A DNA stretch of 10,921 bases. Origin: Pseudomonadota bacterium (lineage in GTDB: Bacteria > Pseudomonadota > Alphaproteobacteria > Rhizobiales > Hyphomicrobiaceae). The notes beneath the pieces are model-generated. The model did no database searches and had not been told where the DNA came from. It saw only the letters and a list, made by a program, of their open reading frames with translations. Numbering within the stretch: position 1 is the first letter of the stretch; each line of letters starts with the position of its first letter. The translations under genes and the position numbers were made by a program. Shown here piece after piece: positions 1 through 6,634 of the stretch. The stretch spans positions 1 to 10,921 of the forward strand of contig JAEWCT010000204.1 in assembly GCA_023390485.1 (NCBI GenBank). Direction: 5' to 3'.

Positions 1-1743
1 CTTCTCGACGGCCCGGTTGTTCCGGTTCTCTTCCATGTCGATGAAGTCGATGACGATGAGGCCCGCAAGGTCGCGAAGCTTCAACTGCCGGGCGATTTCA
101 TCGGCCGCTTCGAGGTTCGTCGCCAGTGCCGTTTCTTCGATCGAGAATTCACGCGTCGATTTTCCGGAGTTCACGTCGATGGCGACCAGCGCTTCCGTCT
201 GATTGATGACGATGTAGCCGCCCGAGCGCAGTGTTACCTGCGGTTGGAACATGGCGTTGAGCTGGCGCTCGACGCCGTAGCGCGTGAAGAGCGGCGTCGG
301 TTCCCGGTACGGAATGACGTTCTTCGCGTGGCTCGGCATCAGCATCTTCATGAAGTCGGCGGCTTCCTGATGCCCTGCTTCACCGGCAACCACGATCTCT
401 TCCACGTCCTTGTTATAGAGGTCGCGGATCGATCGCTTGATCAGATCGCCCTCTTCGTAGACGAGGCTCGGCGCGGTGGACTGCAGCGTCAGCTCGCGCA
501 CGCTTTCCCAGAGCCTGAGCAGATATTCGAAATCGCGTTTGATCTCTTGCTTCGTCCGCGCCGCGCCCGCCGTGCGGATGATGAGGCCCATGCCCTCCGG
601 AACCTCGAGCTCCTGAGCGATGGCCTTGAGGCGGCGGCGGTCCTGCGGATTGGTGATCTTGCGCGAAATGCCACCGCCACGGGCGGTATTGGGCATGAGA
701 ACCGTGTACCGGCCGGCAAGCGACAGATACGTCGTCAGAGCCGCGCCTTTTTTGCCGCGCTCTTCCTTGACCACCTGAACGAGAATGATCTGGCGGCGCT
801 TGATGACTTCCTGGATCTTATAGCTGCGCGGGCGGCGACGCTGGCGCTGGGGCGCCTCTTCGCGATCTTCCCGGCCCGAACCTTCCTCCGCGTCGGCACC
901 GCGTTCGTCATGCGATGCGTGCGGCTCGGAATGATGATGATCGGAATGATCGTGATCGTGCTCTGCGTGATCATGGTCATGATCGTCGCTCTCGCCGCTC
1001 GTGGCGTGCTCGTGAGAGTGATTGTGCTCATGCTCGCCATGTTCGTGCGGCGCGTCCTCGTCGCTGGCCGCCGCACTGTCGCGAGCCTCGTCGCTCGGAC
1101 GTGCCGCTTCGTCATCGGCATCGTTGTCGTTGCGGGCCGTGACGGGCGCCTCGGAGTGCTCCTTTATCGCTTCGGAGCGAACGTCGTCGTCCGAGCGCGA
1201 AACGGACGCAGCGATGACGGTCGGAGCTTCCTCGTCCTCGTCGCCGCCGATTTCTTCGATGTGCTCGTCTTCCTCGACGTCGACGATGTGGGCGGACTCT
1301 GCGCCCGCGTCATCGGAGCCGTGCTCGCCGTACTCTTCGTCGCCGTTGGCTTCGCTGTCGCTCCGCTCGGCAGTCTCTGAACCGCCGCGGGAAGCCGCGC
1401 GCCGCGCGAGAGCTTCTGCACGCCGGTCTGCGGCGGCTTCAAGCTCGGCTTCGGCAGCAGCTTCCTCGTCGAGAAGCGCCTGCCGGTCGGCGACCGGGAT
1501 CTGATAATAATCGGGATGGATTTCATTGAAGGCGAGAAACCCGTGGCGGTTCCCGCCGTAATCGACGAAAGCGGCTTGAAGTGACGGCTCAACGCGCGTC
1601 ACCTTTGCGAGATAGATATTACCGCGAAGCAGCTTGCGGGCTGCGCTTTCGAAGTCGAATTCCTCTACCCGGCCGTTGCGTTGAACCACGACCCGAGTCT
1701 CCTCGGGGTGGGTGGCATCGATGAGCATTTTCGTGTTGGACAT
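1..1743 (-). CDS. rne: Ribonuclease E, N-terminal 581 residues (3' end of gene outside window)
   Basis: RNase E is the endoribonuclease that starts most mRNA decay, processes rRNA and tRNA precursors, and scaffolds the degradosome. Translating minus from the ATG at 1743 gives one open frame to the window edge. It opens MSNTKMLIDATHPEETRVVV. The S1 domain begins at about residues 41-81 (GNIYLAKVTRVEPSLQAAF) and resumes at about 308-352 (YKIQEVIKRRQIILVQVV). About 220 residues lie between: an Ala/Glu-rich part, an acidic part, a His-rich part (233-278) and an Arg/Glu-rich part. The RNase H-like and 5'-sensor region follows. The DNase I subdomain has its metal-binding Asp at D523 (VAIDVNSGKSTRE) and D566 (IVIDFIDM). 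The frame leaves the window 15 residues later, before the Zn-link and the C-terminal scaffold. An AAGGA at 1757-1753, 9 bases upstream, supports the start. Inserts at this place are usual in alphaproteobacterial RNase E; the histidine density is the odd part. Family identity is certain. Confidence 0.97.
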   Translation of the reverse strand, partial: MSNTKMLIDATHPEETRVVVQRNGRVEEFDFESAARKLLRGNIYLAKVTRVEPSLQAAFVDYGGNRHGFLAFNEIHPDYYQIPVADRQALLDEEAAAEAELEAAADRRAEALARRAASRGGSETAERSDSEANGDEEYGEHGSDDAGAESAHIVDVEEDEHIEEIGGDEDEEAPTVIAASVSRSDDDVRSEAIKEHSEAPVTARNDNDADDEAARPSDEARDSAAASDEDAPHEHGEHEHNHSHEHATSGESDDHDHDHAEHDHDHSDHHHSEPHASHDERGADAEEGSGREDREEAPQRQRRRPRSYKIQEVIKRRQIILVQVVKEERGKKGAALTTYLSLAGRYTVLMPNTARGGGISRKITNPQDRRRLKAIAQELEVPEGMGLIIRTAGAARTKQEIKRDFEYLLRLWESVRELTLQSTAPSLVYEEGDLIKRSIRDLYNKDVEEIVVAGEAGHQEAADFMKMLMPSHAKNVIPYREPTPLFTRYGVERQLNAMFQPQVTLRSGGYIVINQTEALVAIDVNSGKSTREFSIEETALATNLEAADEIARQLKLRDLAGLIVIDFIDMEENRNNRAVEK

Positions 1744-2151
1744 TGCTTATGTTCCTTGGCGCGCCGGGGCGGCGGCTCGCATCTCGAACCGCGAACAACG
1801 GAGCGGATTGCGAGATTCGCGCGGCGGCGCGTGCTTTTGGTTGATTGCGCTGAAGAAGTAATTGGTGGCCGCGCCGCTTTCTGCGTCATCCCGGTCCCGC
1901 CGGTGCGCGCAAGGCGCGCGGGAACGCACGGGGGAGCCGCGCAGACCGGAGTCCGCTGGGCGCCGTCATGGATGATGCAAGCTTTCGTCATGGCCTGTCG
2001 TGAATTGCCCAGCTGCATGTCCGGAATTGGGGGACGTTGGCCGGGGAAAAAATCCGACGCCTTCCGGCATCGCGGTGGATCAATATGGTCGCCCGGCAAT
2101 TCGCGCTGTTACCCGACTGACAAATCGGGGCGACCGGCACAAAGTTTTAAT

Positions 2152-2191
2152 GCTTCGGCAAAAGAGCCGCCGGGGGCTCTGAAGTCGAAGC
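2152..2191 (-). promoter_or_regulatory. Two-part stem with U-run in the rne leader (attenuator-like)
   Basis: Reading minus, an inner stem AGAGCC (2180-2175) / GGCTCT (2168-2163) closes a 6-base loop and runs into TTT. This has the shape of a weak intrinsic terminator. An outer stem GCTTCG (2191-2186) / CGAAGC (2157-2152) encloses it. A terminator-like hairpin about 190 nt into the leader could allow premature ending of rne transcripts, or could be a processing site. The U-run is short, so strong termination is not expected. Confidence 0.35.
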
Positions 2192-2255
2192 CGTAGAACC
2201 TGCTGAGCGACGTGATACTCCCGTACGCTTGCCTCGAGCAGGCCCCATCCGTGCT

Positions 2256-2313
2256 TACCTAATAGCCTGGAAAAGCAGAGCTTTTTTAATCCCCGCAGCA
2301 GGCCTATCAGGTA
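2256..2313 (-). ncRNA. Long bulged stem-loop in the rne leader
   Basis: Plus-strand bases 2256-2269 (tacctaatagcctg) pair with 2299-2313 (caggcctatcaggta): 14 pairs with one bulged base. The one imperfect pair, 2261 with 2308, is A opposite C on the plus strand but U opposite G on the minus strand, so the helix is continuous only in RNA read in the rne direction. The 29-base loop contains a second perfect hairpin, aaaagc (2271-2276) / gctttt (2280-2285). The copies of GCAGGCC at 2238-2244 and 2298-2304 and of GCAGGC at 2316-2321 lie on either side and in the stem. This looks like a cis-acting RNA element of rne rather than a separate small RNA, but no transcript end can be seen. Confidence 0.5.
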
Positions 2314-2379
2314 TCGCAGGCATCCGTCTGACTCACACCATCCAGGCGTGTGTCTCGAACGCCACCGAATACAATTCAA

Positions 2380-2408
2380 ACTGTACGAGGTCGCCCCGGC
2401 CCTGGCAA
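2380..2408 (-). promoter_or_regulatory. Candidate sigma-70 promoter for rne
   Basis: Reading minus, TTGCCA (2408-2403) and TACAGT (2385-2380) are 17 bases apart. They match the housekeeping -35 and -10 consensus at 5 of 6 and 4 of 6 positions. Transcription would start near 2373, just before the first leader hairpin. No better pair was found for rne in this gap. Confidence 0.45.
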
Positions 2409-2444
2409 GTGCTATAAACCTAGAGTTGGATCGTCCCCGAGTGG

Positions 2445-2473
2445 TACGAATGAGACTTTTATAATACGAATGA
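2445..2473 (+). promoter_or_regulatory. -10-like element with flanking direct repeat upstream of amiC
   Basis: A perfect TATAAT lies at 2460-2465. The 9-base word TACGAATGA occurs at 2445-2453 and again at 2465-2473, exactly 20 bases apart, about two helical turns. I find no convincing -35 at the usual distance, so this would be an activated, alternative or chance promoter. A start near 2472 would leave a leader of about 67 nt before the amiC ATG. Confidence 0.35.
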
Positions 2474-2538
2474 AAACAAAGCTTTAACGATACGCCGGGC
2501 ATGAGGCGAATGGGGCGACGAAGGGGAATTGTTCGGTA

Positions 2539-3774
2539 ATGCGCCGGCCCAAGGAACTTTTGCAGAACGTGGTGGCGGTGGCATGGGTCGGGCTCTCCAT
2601 GCTTGGCTCCGCGCCCGCGCAGGCGGCCGAAGCGCTCGACGCCCATTTGACCCTCACCGGGCGGTCAACGATCTTCGAATTGACCATGAGCGAAGGGGTG
2701 ACCGCCCAGGTCTTCACGCTCGCCAATCCCTATCGCGTCGTGATCGACTTGCCCGATCTCTCGTTCCGGCTCGATCCAGCGGCTGGCAAGAAAGGCGCGG
2801 GTCTCGTTTCCGCGTTCCGCTACGGTCAGTTCGCCGAACACAAATCCCGCGTCGTCATCGACACCAAGGGCCCCGTCAAAATCAACTCTGCCAACATGAC
2901 GAGACTAAAGGGCTCCTCGGCGGTGAAGCTCGCGATCGCTCTGATGCCGATGGATGCGGAGGCATTCGGCGCCGGTACCGGAGCCATGGCCCACAAAGCC
3001 GCCTATGAGCCGGAGGCCGTCAACGCCGCACCCGAAAACACTCCGGCGGCGCGCAAACCTCACGGCAAACCGGTGATCGTGATTGACCCCGGACACGGCG
3101 GCATCGACCCCGGCGCCATCGGCGCCAACAATGTGACCGAGAAAACGATCGTGCTCGCCGTCGCGGTTCAATTGAAAGATGCGCTGACGAAAACCGGGCT
3201 TTACGAGGTCAAAATGACCCGGGCCGACGATGTCTTCGTCTCGCTCGACAAGCGGCTTTCGTTTTCGGCCGAGTACGCCGCCGACCTCTTCATCTCGCTG
3301 CACGCCGATTCAATCGAAGAGAAAAACGCGAGAGGGGCGATCCGTGGCGCGACAATTTATACCCTCTCGAGCCGCGCTTCGGACGAACAGGCCCGTATCA
3401 TGGCCGAAAAGGAAAACGCGTCTGATCTCATCGCTGGTATCGAGAACATTGATCGGGACGGCGGCGACCAGGTCAAAAACATCCTAATAGATCTGCTCAA
3501 AAGAGAGACTTCGAATTTTTCGGCGGATTTTTCGCAAGTTTTGTCGAAGCGGTTGGGCAAGACGATTGCGATGTCGAAGATTCCCCGCAGGTCAGCGGCC
3601 TTCAAGGTGCTGAAGCAAACTCACGCCCCTTCGGTCCTGGTCGAATTGGGCTATCTCAGCAACGAGACGGACGAGCAGCAGATGTTGACCGCCGAATGGC
3701 AATCGAAGGTCGCGGCATCGATCACCGATGCGGTGCAAATTTACTTCAACAAAAGAACCGCCTCGCAGCCCTGA
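2539..3774 (+). CDS. amiC: Exported N-acetylmuramoyl-L-alanine amidase (AMIN + Amidase_3)
   Basis: A zinc amidase of the AmiC type, which cuts the bond between N-acetylmuramic acid and L-alanine to split septal peptidoglycan in the periplasm. Residues 1-30 form an export signal ending near APAQAA. An AMIN domain, used for cell-wall or septum targeting, covers about 35-140, followed by a linker rich in Ala and Pro. Amidase_3 spans about 178-405. The zinc ligands are H186 (DPGHGG), E201 (VTEKTI) and H255 (SLHAD), and E369 (VLVELGYLSN) is the catalytic glutamate. Residues about 280-340 match the insertion that holds the autoinhibitory helix in E. coli amidases, so an EnvC- or NlpD-like activator is expected. 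The ATG at 2539 is the only start codon between the upstream in-frame stop (2485) and the signal peptide; AAGGGG at 2521-2526 is somewhat far at 12 bases. Length of 411 aa is normal. The amiC symbol is by family; orthology to E. coli AmiC specifically is not shown. Confidence 0.95.
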   Translation: MRRPKELLQNVVAVAWVGLSMLGSAPAQAAEALDAHLTLTGRSTIFELTMSEGVTAQVFTLANPYRVVIDLPDLSFRLDPAAGKKGAGLVSAFRYGQFAEHKSRVVIDTKGPVKINSANMTRLKGSSAVKLAIALMPMDAEAFGAGTGAMAHKAAYEPEAVNAAPENTPAARKPHGKPVIVIDPGHGGIDPGAIGANNVTEKTIVLAVAVQLKDALTKTGLYEVKMTRADDVFVSLDKRLSFSAEYAADLFISLHADSIEEKNARGAIRGATIYTLSSRASDEQARIMAEKENASDLIAGIENIDRDGGDQVKNILIDLLKRETSNFSADFSQVLSKRLGKTIAMSKIPRRSAAFKVLKQTHAPSVLVELGYLSNETDEQQMLTAEWQSKVAASITDAVQIYFNKRTASQP

Positions 3775-3829
3775 GGCTTTGGGCTATGGACGACGTCCTG
3801 CCACATTCCGTGTTAATGTGCACAGCCTC
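3773..3829 (+). terminator. Possible hairpin after amiC, without a U-run
   Basis: The sequence gaggct (3773-3778), overlapping the stop codon, can pair with agcctc (3824-3829). Inside lies cacatt (3802-3807) / aatgtg (3815-3820) with a 7-base loop. No T-run follows, so it may be a pause, an RNA-stability element, or read through into mrcA. Confidence 0.25.
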
Positions 3830-3837
3830 TGAGGGTA

Positions 3838-3866
3838 TTGTCATTGCTGCGATGCGGCAATAGACG
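3838..3866 (+). promoter_or_regulatory. Weak candidate promoter for mrcA
   Basis: TTGTCA (3838-3843, 5 of 6 to the -35 consensus) is followed after 17 bases by TAGACG (3861-3866, only 3 of 6 to the -10). It would start transcription about 50 bases before the mrcA ATG. The 150-base gap after amiC makes a separate promoter plausible. Confidence 0.25.
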
Positions 3867-3924
3867 TAAGCCCATTCGCTCGAAATGACGAAGCCAGCGC
3901 CAGACTGACGGAATTACGAATTTG

Positions 3925-6507
3925 ATGCGTGCGCCAACGCTGCCGCCACCCACGGCGCCCCGAAGAAGAAAAAAGCGGCGTCGGAGTCTGCTGCTCAACT
4001 TCCTTGGGTTCGTCTTCGGAACCTTCGTTCTGATCTTCATTGCGGGATCGGCCGGCGCTGGATTCTTGATCTGGCAGGCATCGAAAGATCTGCCCGACTA
4101 CGAGAGCTTGTCGAAGTACGAGCCGCCCGTCATGACGCGCATCCATGCCCATGACGGATCGCTGATCTCCGAGTTCGCGCGCGAGCGGCGCATCTTCGTC
4201 CCGATCAATACGGTTCCGAAGCGCGTCCTCGGCGCGTTTCTGTCAGCCGAGGATCGTCGGTTCTACGAACATGGCGGCATTGATCTTCAGGGCATCATGC
4301 GCGCCGTCTTCGCGGCGGTCGAATCCAAGATCCATGGCTCGAATAAGCGCGCACAGGGTGCCTCGACGATCACCCAGCAGGTCGCCAAGAACTTCCTGCT
4401 GACGAACGAGCGTTCGATGGAACGCAAGATCAAGGAAGCCATTCTCGCGATCCGCATCGAGGGCGCCTATTCGAAGGATCGCATCCTCGAGCTCTATCTG
4501 AACGAGATCTTCCTTGGGATGAACTCGTACGGCGTCGGTGCGGCCGCACTGACCTACTTCAACAAAGAGCTGAAGGACCTCGACATCGAGGAAGCCGCCT
4601 ACCTTGCGGCGCTTCCGAAGGCCCCGAACAATTACCATCCGTTCCGCCAGAAGGAGAAGGCGACCGAGCGGCGGAACTGGATCATCGGCCAGATGGCCGA
4701 AAACGGCTACATCACCAAGGAAGAGGCGGAGATCGCGCGGAAGAAGCCGCTCGTCGTCAATCTGCGTCCCAACGCCGTGCATATCTCGACGGCGGAATTC
4801 TTCGCCGAGGAAGTGCGCCGCTCGCTTCTTTCGAAGTACGGCGAGGACAAGCTTTACGGCGGCGGCTTGTCGGTCCGCACGACGCTTGATCCGCAGTTGC
4901 AGCAATACGCCAAGAAGGCGCTGATCAACGGCCTCGTGAAATTCGACCGGACGCAGGGCTATCGCGGACCCGTCTCGAAGATCGACATTTCGGGCGACTG
5001 GGGTCTCGCACTCGGCAAAATTCCGAGCCCGTCCGACATTCAGCCCTGGCGTCTCGGCGTCGTGCTCGAGACCCAGAAATCGAAGGCCGTCATCGGCTTC
5101 AAACCGCAGCGCCAACAGGATGCGACCTTCGTCAAGGATCGCGAGGCCGTCGAGGTGACGCTCGAAGAAATGAAATGGGCGGCCAAGCGCCCGGGCGCGA
5201 AGAGGATCGACGCCAAATCGACCGCCGACATCCTGCACCCGGGCGACGTCGTGTATGTCGCGCCGAAGGACCCGAACAACATCCAGGGCGTCTGGTCCCT
5301 GATGCAAATTCCGGAGGTCGGCGGCGGGCTCGTCGCGATGGACCCCTACACGGGGCGCGTCCTAGCAGTCGCCGGCGGATTTTCCTACGACATGAGCCAG
5401 TTTGACCGCGTCATCCAGGCGAAGCGTCAGCCCGGCTCGTCCTTCAAGCCGTTCGTTTACGCCGCTGCCATCGACAACGGCTACAAGCCGACGTCGATCA
5501 TTCTGGACGCGCCGATCGAGATCGATCAGGGCCCGGGCCAGGACGTCTGGCGCCCGAAGAACTACGAGACCAACGATACGACGGGTCCCGAAACGCTGCG
5601 CTTCGGCATCGAGCATTCCCGCAACCAGATGACCGCGCGTCTGGCGCAGGATCTCGGCATGCCCGTCATCACCGAATACGCGCGGCGGTTCGGCATCTAC
5701 GACGATCTCTTACCGGTGCTCTCGATGTCGCTCGGCGCGGGCGAGACGACATTGCTTCGCCTGGCGACGGCCTATTGCATGCTGGCAAACGGCGGCAAGG
5801 AAGTGACGTCGACTCTCGTGGACCGGATTCAGGATCGCTACGGCCACACGATCTGGCGTCATGACGAGCGCCAGTGCATGGGCTGCATGGCGGATCATTG
5901 GGCGGGCCAGCCCGAGCCCGAACTCGTCGATGGACGCCGTCAGATCATCGACCCGCACACCGCTTACCAAATGACCCACATTCTCGAAGGCGTCATCCAG
6001 CGGGGTACGGCCACGGTATTGAAATCCCTCAATCGTCCGGTCGCCGGCAAGACCGGCACGACGAACGAGGAAAAGGACGTTTGGTTCCTCGGCTATACGC
6101 CGACCATGGTCGTCGGCGTCTTCGTCGGCTACGACACGCCGAAGCCGCTCGGTAAAGGCAACACGGGTGGCGCAATCGCTGCCCCGATTTTCGGCGAGTT
6201 CGTGCAGGACGCGCTGGGAGCGACACCGCCCGCGCCGTTCCGCGTTCCGCCGGGCATCAAGTTCGTGCGCGTCAACCCGAAAACGGGCCTCAGAGCCTCG
6301 GCTGACGATCCGTCGTCGATCATGGAAGCTTTCAAGCCCGACGAAGATCCGGACGACGCCTACGCAATGATCGGCATCGCCAACGCCACCGCCGATGCGT
6401 CACCCCCGCCGCCGCCAATGCCGCCGATGGGTGACCGTGTGGCGCGCCCGACGTCCCCCACCTCCCGGCCGGACAGCGGATCGCTTTCTCCCAATGGCAT
6501 GTGGTAG
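3925..6507 (+). CDS. mrcA: Penicillin-binding protein 1A (class A bifunctional glycosyltransferase/transpeptidase)
   Basis: This enzyme polymerises lipid II into glycan strands and crosslinks the stem peptides, acting on the periplasmic face of the inner membrane. The 860-aa product has a basic cytoplasmic tail (RRRKKRRR at about 13-20) and one membrane helix at about 22-49. The GT51 domain spans about 70-240 with catalytic E109 (FLSAEDRRFYEHGG) and QGASTITQQ at 144-152. An OB-like domain covers about 325-460. The transpeptidase has S505-x-x-K508 (PGSSFKPF), S565-x-N567 and K709-T-G-T712. Two Cys (CMGC, 651-654) sit between the SxN and KTG motifs. The last 35 residues are Pro/Ser-rich and end in NGMW. 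ATG 3925 is preferred to the adjoining in-frame TTG at 3922; neither has a clear ribosome site. The gene follows amiC, so a hydrolase and a synthase lie together. All catalytic motifs are intact. Confidence 0.97.
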   Translation: MRAPTLPPPTAPRRRKKRRRSLLLNFLGFVFGTFVLIFIAGSAGAGFLIWQASKDLPDYESLSKYEPPVMTRIHAHDGSLISEFARERRIFVPINTVPKRVLGAFLSAEDRRFYEHGGIDLQGIMRAVFAAVESKIHGSNKRAQGASTITQQVAKNFLLTNERSMERKIKEAILAIRIEGAYSKDRILELYLNEIFLGMNSYGVGAAALTYFNKELKDLDIEEAAYLAALPKAPNNYHPFRQKEKATERRNWIIGQMAENGYITKEEAEIARKKPLVVNLRPNAVHISTAEFFAEEVRRSLLSKYGEDKLYGGGLSVRTTLDPQLQQYAKKALINGLVKFDRTQGYRGPVSKIDISGDWGLALGKIPSPSDIQPWRLGVVLETQKSKAVIGFKPQRQQDATFVKDREAVEVTLEEMKWAAKRPGAKRIDAKSTADILHPGDVVYVAPKDPNNIQGVWSLMQIPEVGGGLVAMDPYTGRVLAVAGGFSYDMSQFDRVIQAKRQPGSSFKPFVYAAAIDNGYKPTSIILDAPIEIDQGPGQDVWRPKNYETNDTTGPETLRFGIEHSRNQMTARLAQDLGMPVITEYARRFGIYDDLLPVLSMSLGAGETTLLRLATAYCMLANGGKEVTSTLVDRIQDRYGHTIWRHDERQCMGCMADHWAGQPEPELVDGRRQIIDPHTAYQMTHILEGVIQRGTATVLKSLNRPVAGKTGTTNEEKDVWFLGYTPTMVVGVFVGYDTPKPLGKGNTGGAIAAPIFGEFVQDALGATPPAPFRVPPGIKFVRVNPKTGLRASADDPSSIMEAFKPDEDPDDAYAMIGIANATADASPPPPPMPPMGDRVARPTSPTSRPDSGSLSPNGMW

Positions 6508-6546
6508 TTACGCTTGGCGCCGATTGCCGCGTAGGGTCTGTCTGCG

Positions 6547-6575
6547 TTTACAGCGCCCTCGCACATCTCTATAGC
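6547..6575 (+). promoter_or_regulatory. Candidate sigma-70 promoter for prfB
   Basis: TTTACA (6547-6552, 5 of 6) and TATAGC (6570-6575, 4 of 6) are separated by 17 bases in the 127-base gap after mrcA. Transcription would begin near 6582 and give a leader of about 53 nt. The gap also holds a bulged hairpin just after mrcA (tacgc 6509-6513 with gcgta 6529-6533) with no U-run. Confidence 0.45.
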
Positions 6576-6605
6576 TCCGCACCTGTTTTTTGAGCATCAC
6601 TTTTC

Positions 6606-6621
6606 GCCGGCACGAGCCGGC
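6606..6621 (+). promoter_or_regulatory. Hairpin just upstream of the prfB ribosome site
   Basis: The perfect inverted repeat gccggc (6606-6611) / gccggc (6616-6621) encloses ACGA and ends 3 bases before the GGAGG (6625-6629) used by prfB. It could tune ribosome loading or mRNA stability. Short GC palindromes are also common by chance at this composition. Confidence 0.35.
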
Positions 6622-6634
6622 TTCGGAGGCCGCC

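Larger units (their letters stand above)
1744..2373 (-). promoter_or_regulatory. Long structured 5' leader of rne (predicted)
   Basis: The 795 bases between the rne start and the amiC start hold no convincing gene. If the promoter at 2408-2380 is right, rne mRNA begins near 2373 and carries a leader of about 630 nt. In transcript order I see: a 5-bp hairpin (ggcgt 2345-2349 with acgcc 2359-2363); a long bulged stem at 2256-2313 with a nested hairpin; a two-part stem at 2152-2191; a 5-bp hairpin (cccga 2112-2116 with tcggg 2125-2129) that competes with a wider pairing 2087-2094/2128-2135; and a GC-only hairpin (gcgcgc 1905-1910 with 1914-1919). The last 150 bases have only the ribosome site. 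By analogy, E. coli rne controls its own mRNA through leader hairpins; that this leader does so is inference. Confidence 0.5.

Noticed and set aside
244..1380. A 378-residue open frame on the plus strand, opposite rne.
   Set aside because: It begins at a TTG, lies fully antisense to RNase E, and its hydrophobic, Val/Arg-rich content comes from the complement of the Asp/Glu/His codons. No ribosome site or known motif.
2271..2287. Terminator-like hairpin with T-run on the plus strand (aaaagc-aga-gctttt, then TT).
   Set aside because: The stem is A/T-rich and only 6 bp, there is no plus-strand gene before it, and it is better explained as the nested hairpin of the rne leader.
1665..2646. Several overlapping open frames of 60-188 residues in the rne-amiC gap on both strands.
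   Set aside because: They overlap each other and the start of rne or amiC, have no domain or convincing ribosome site, and are Arg/Pro/Cys-rich as expected of noncoding GC-rich DNA.
3884..3907. A 7-codon ATG...TGA frame just before mrcA, as a possible leader peptide.
   Set aside because: No ribosome site and no attenuation-type codon run; such short frames are expected by chance.
4243..5307. A 354-residue minus-strand open frame opposite mrcA.
   Set aside because: Antisense shadow of the PBP1A codons in GC-rich DNA; the plus frame has full catalytic motifs.
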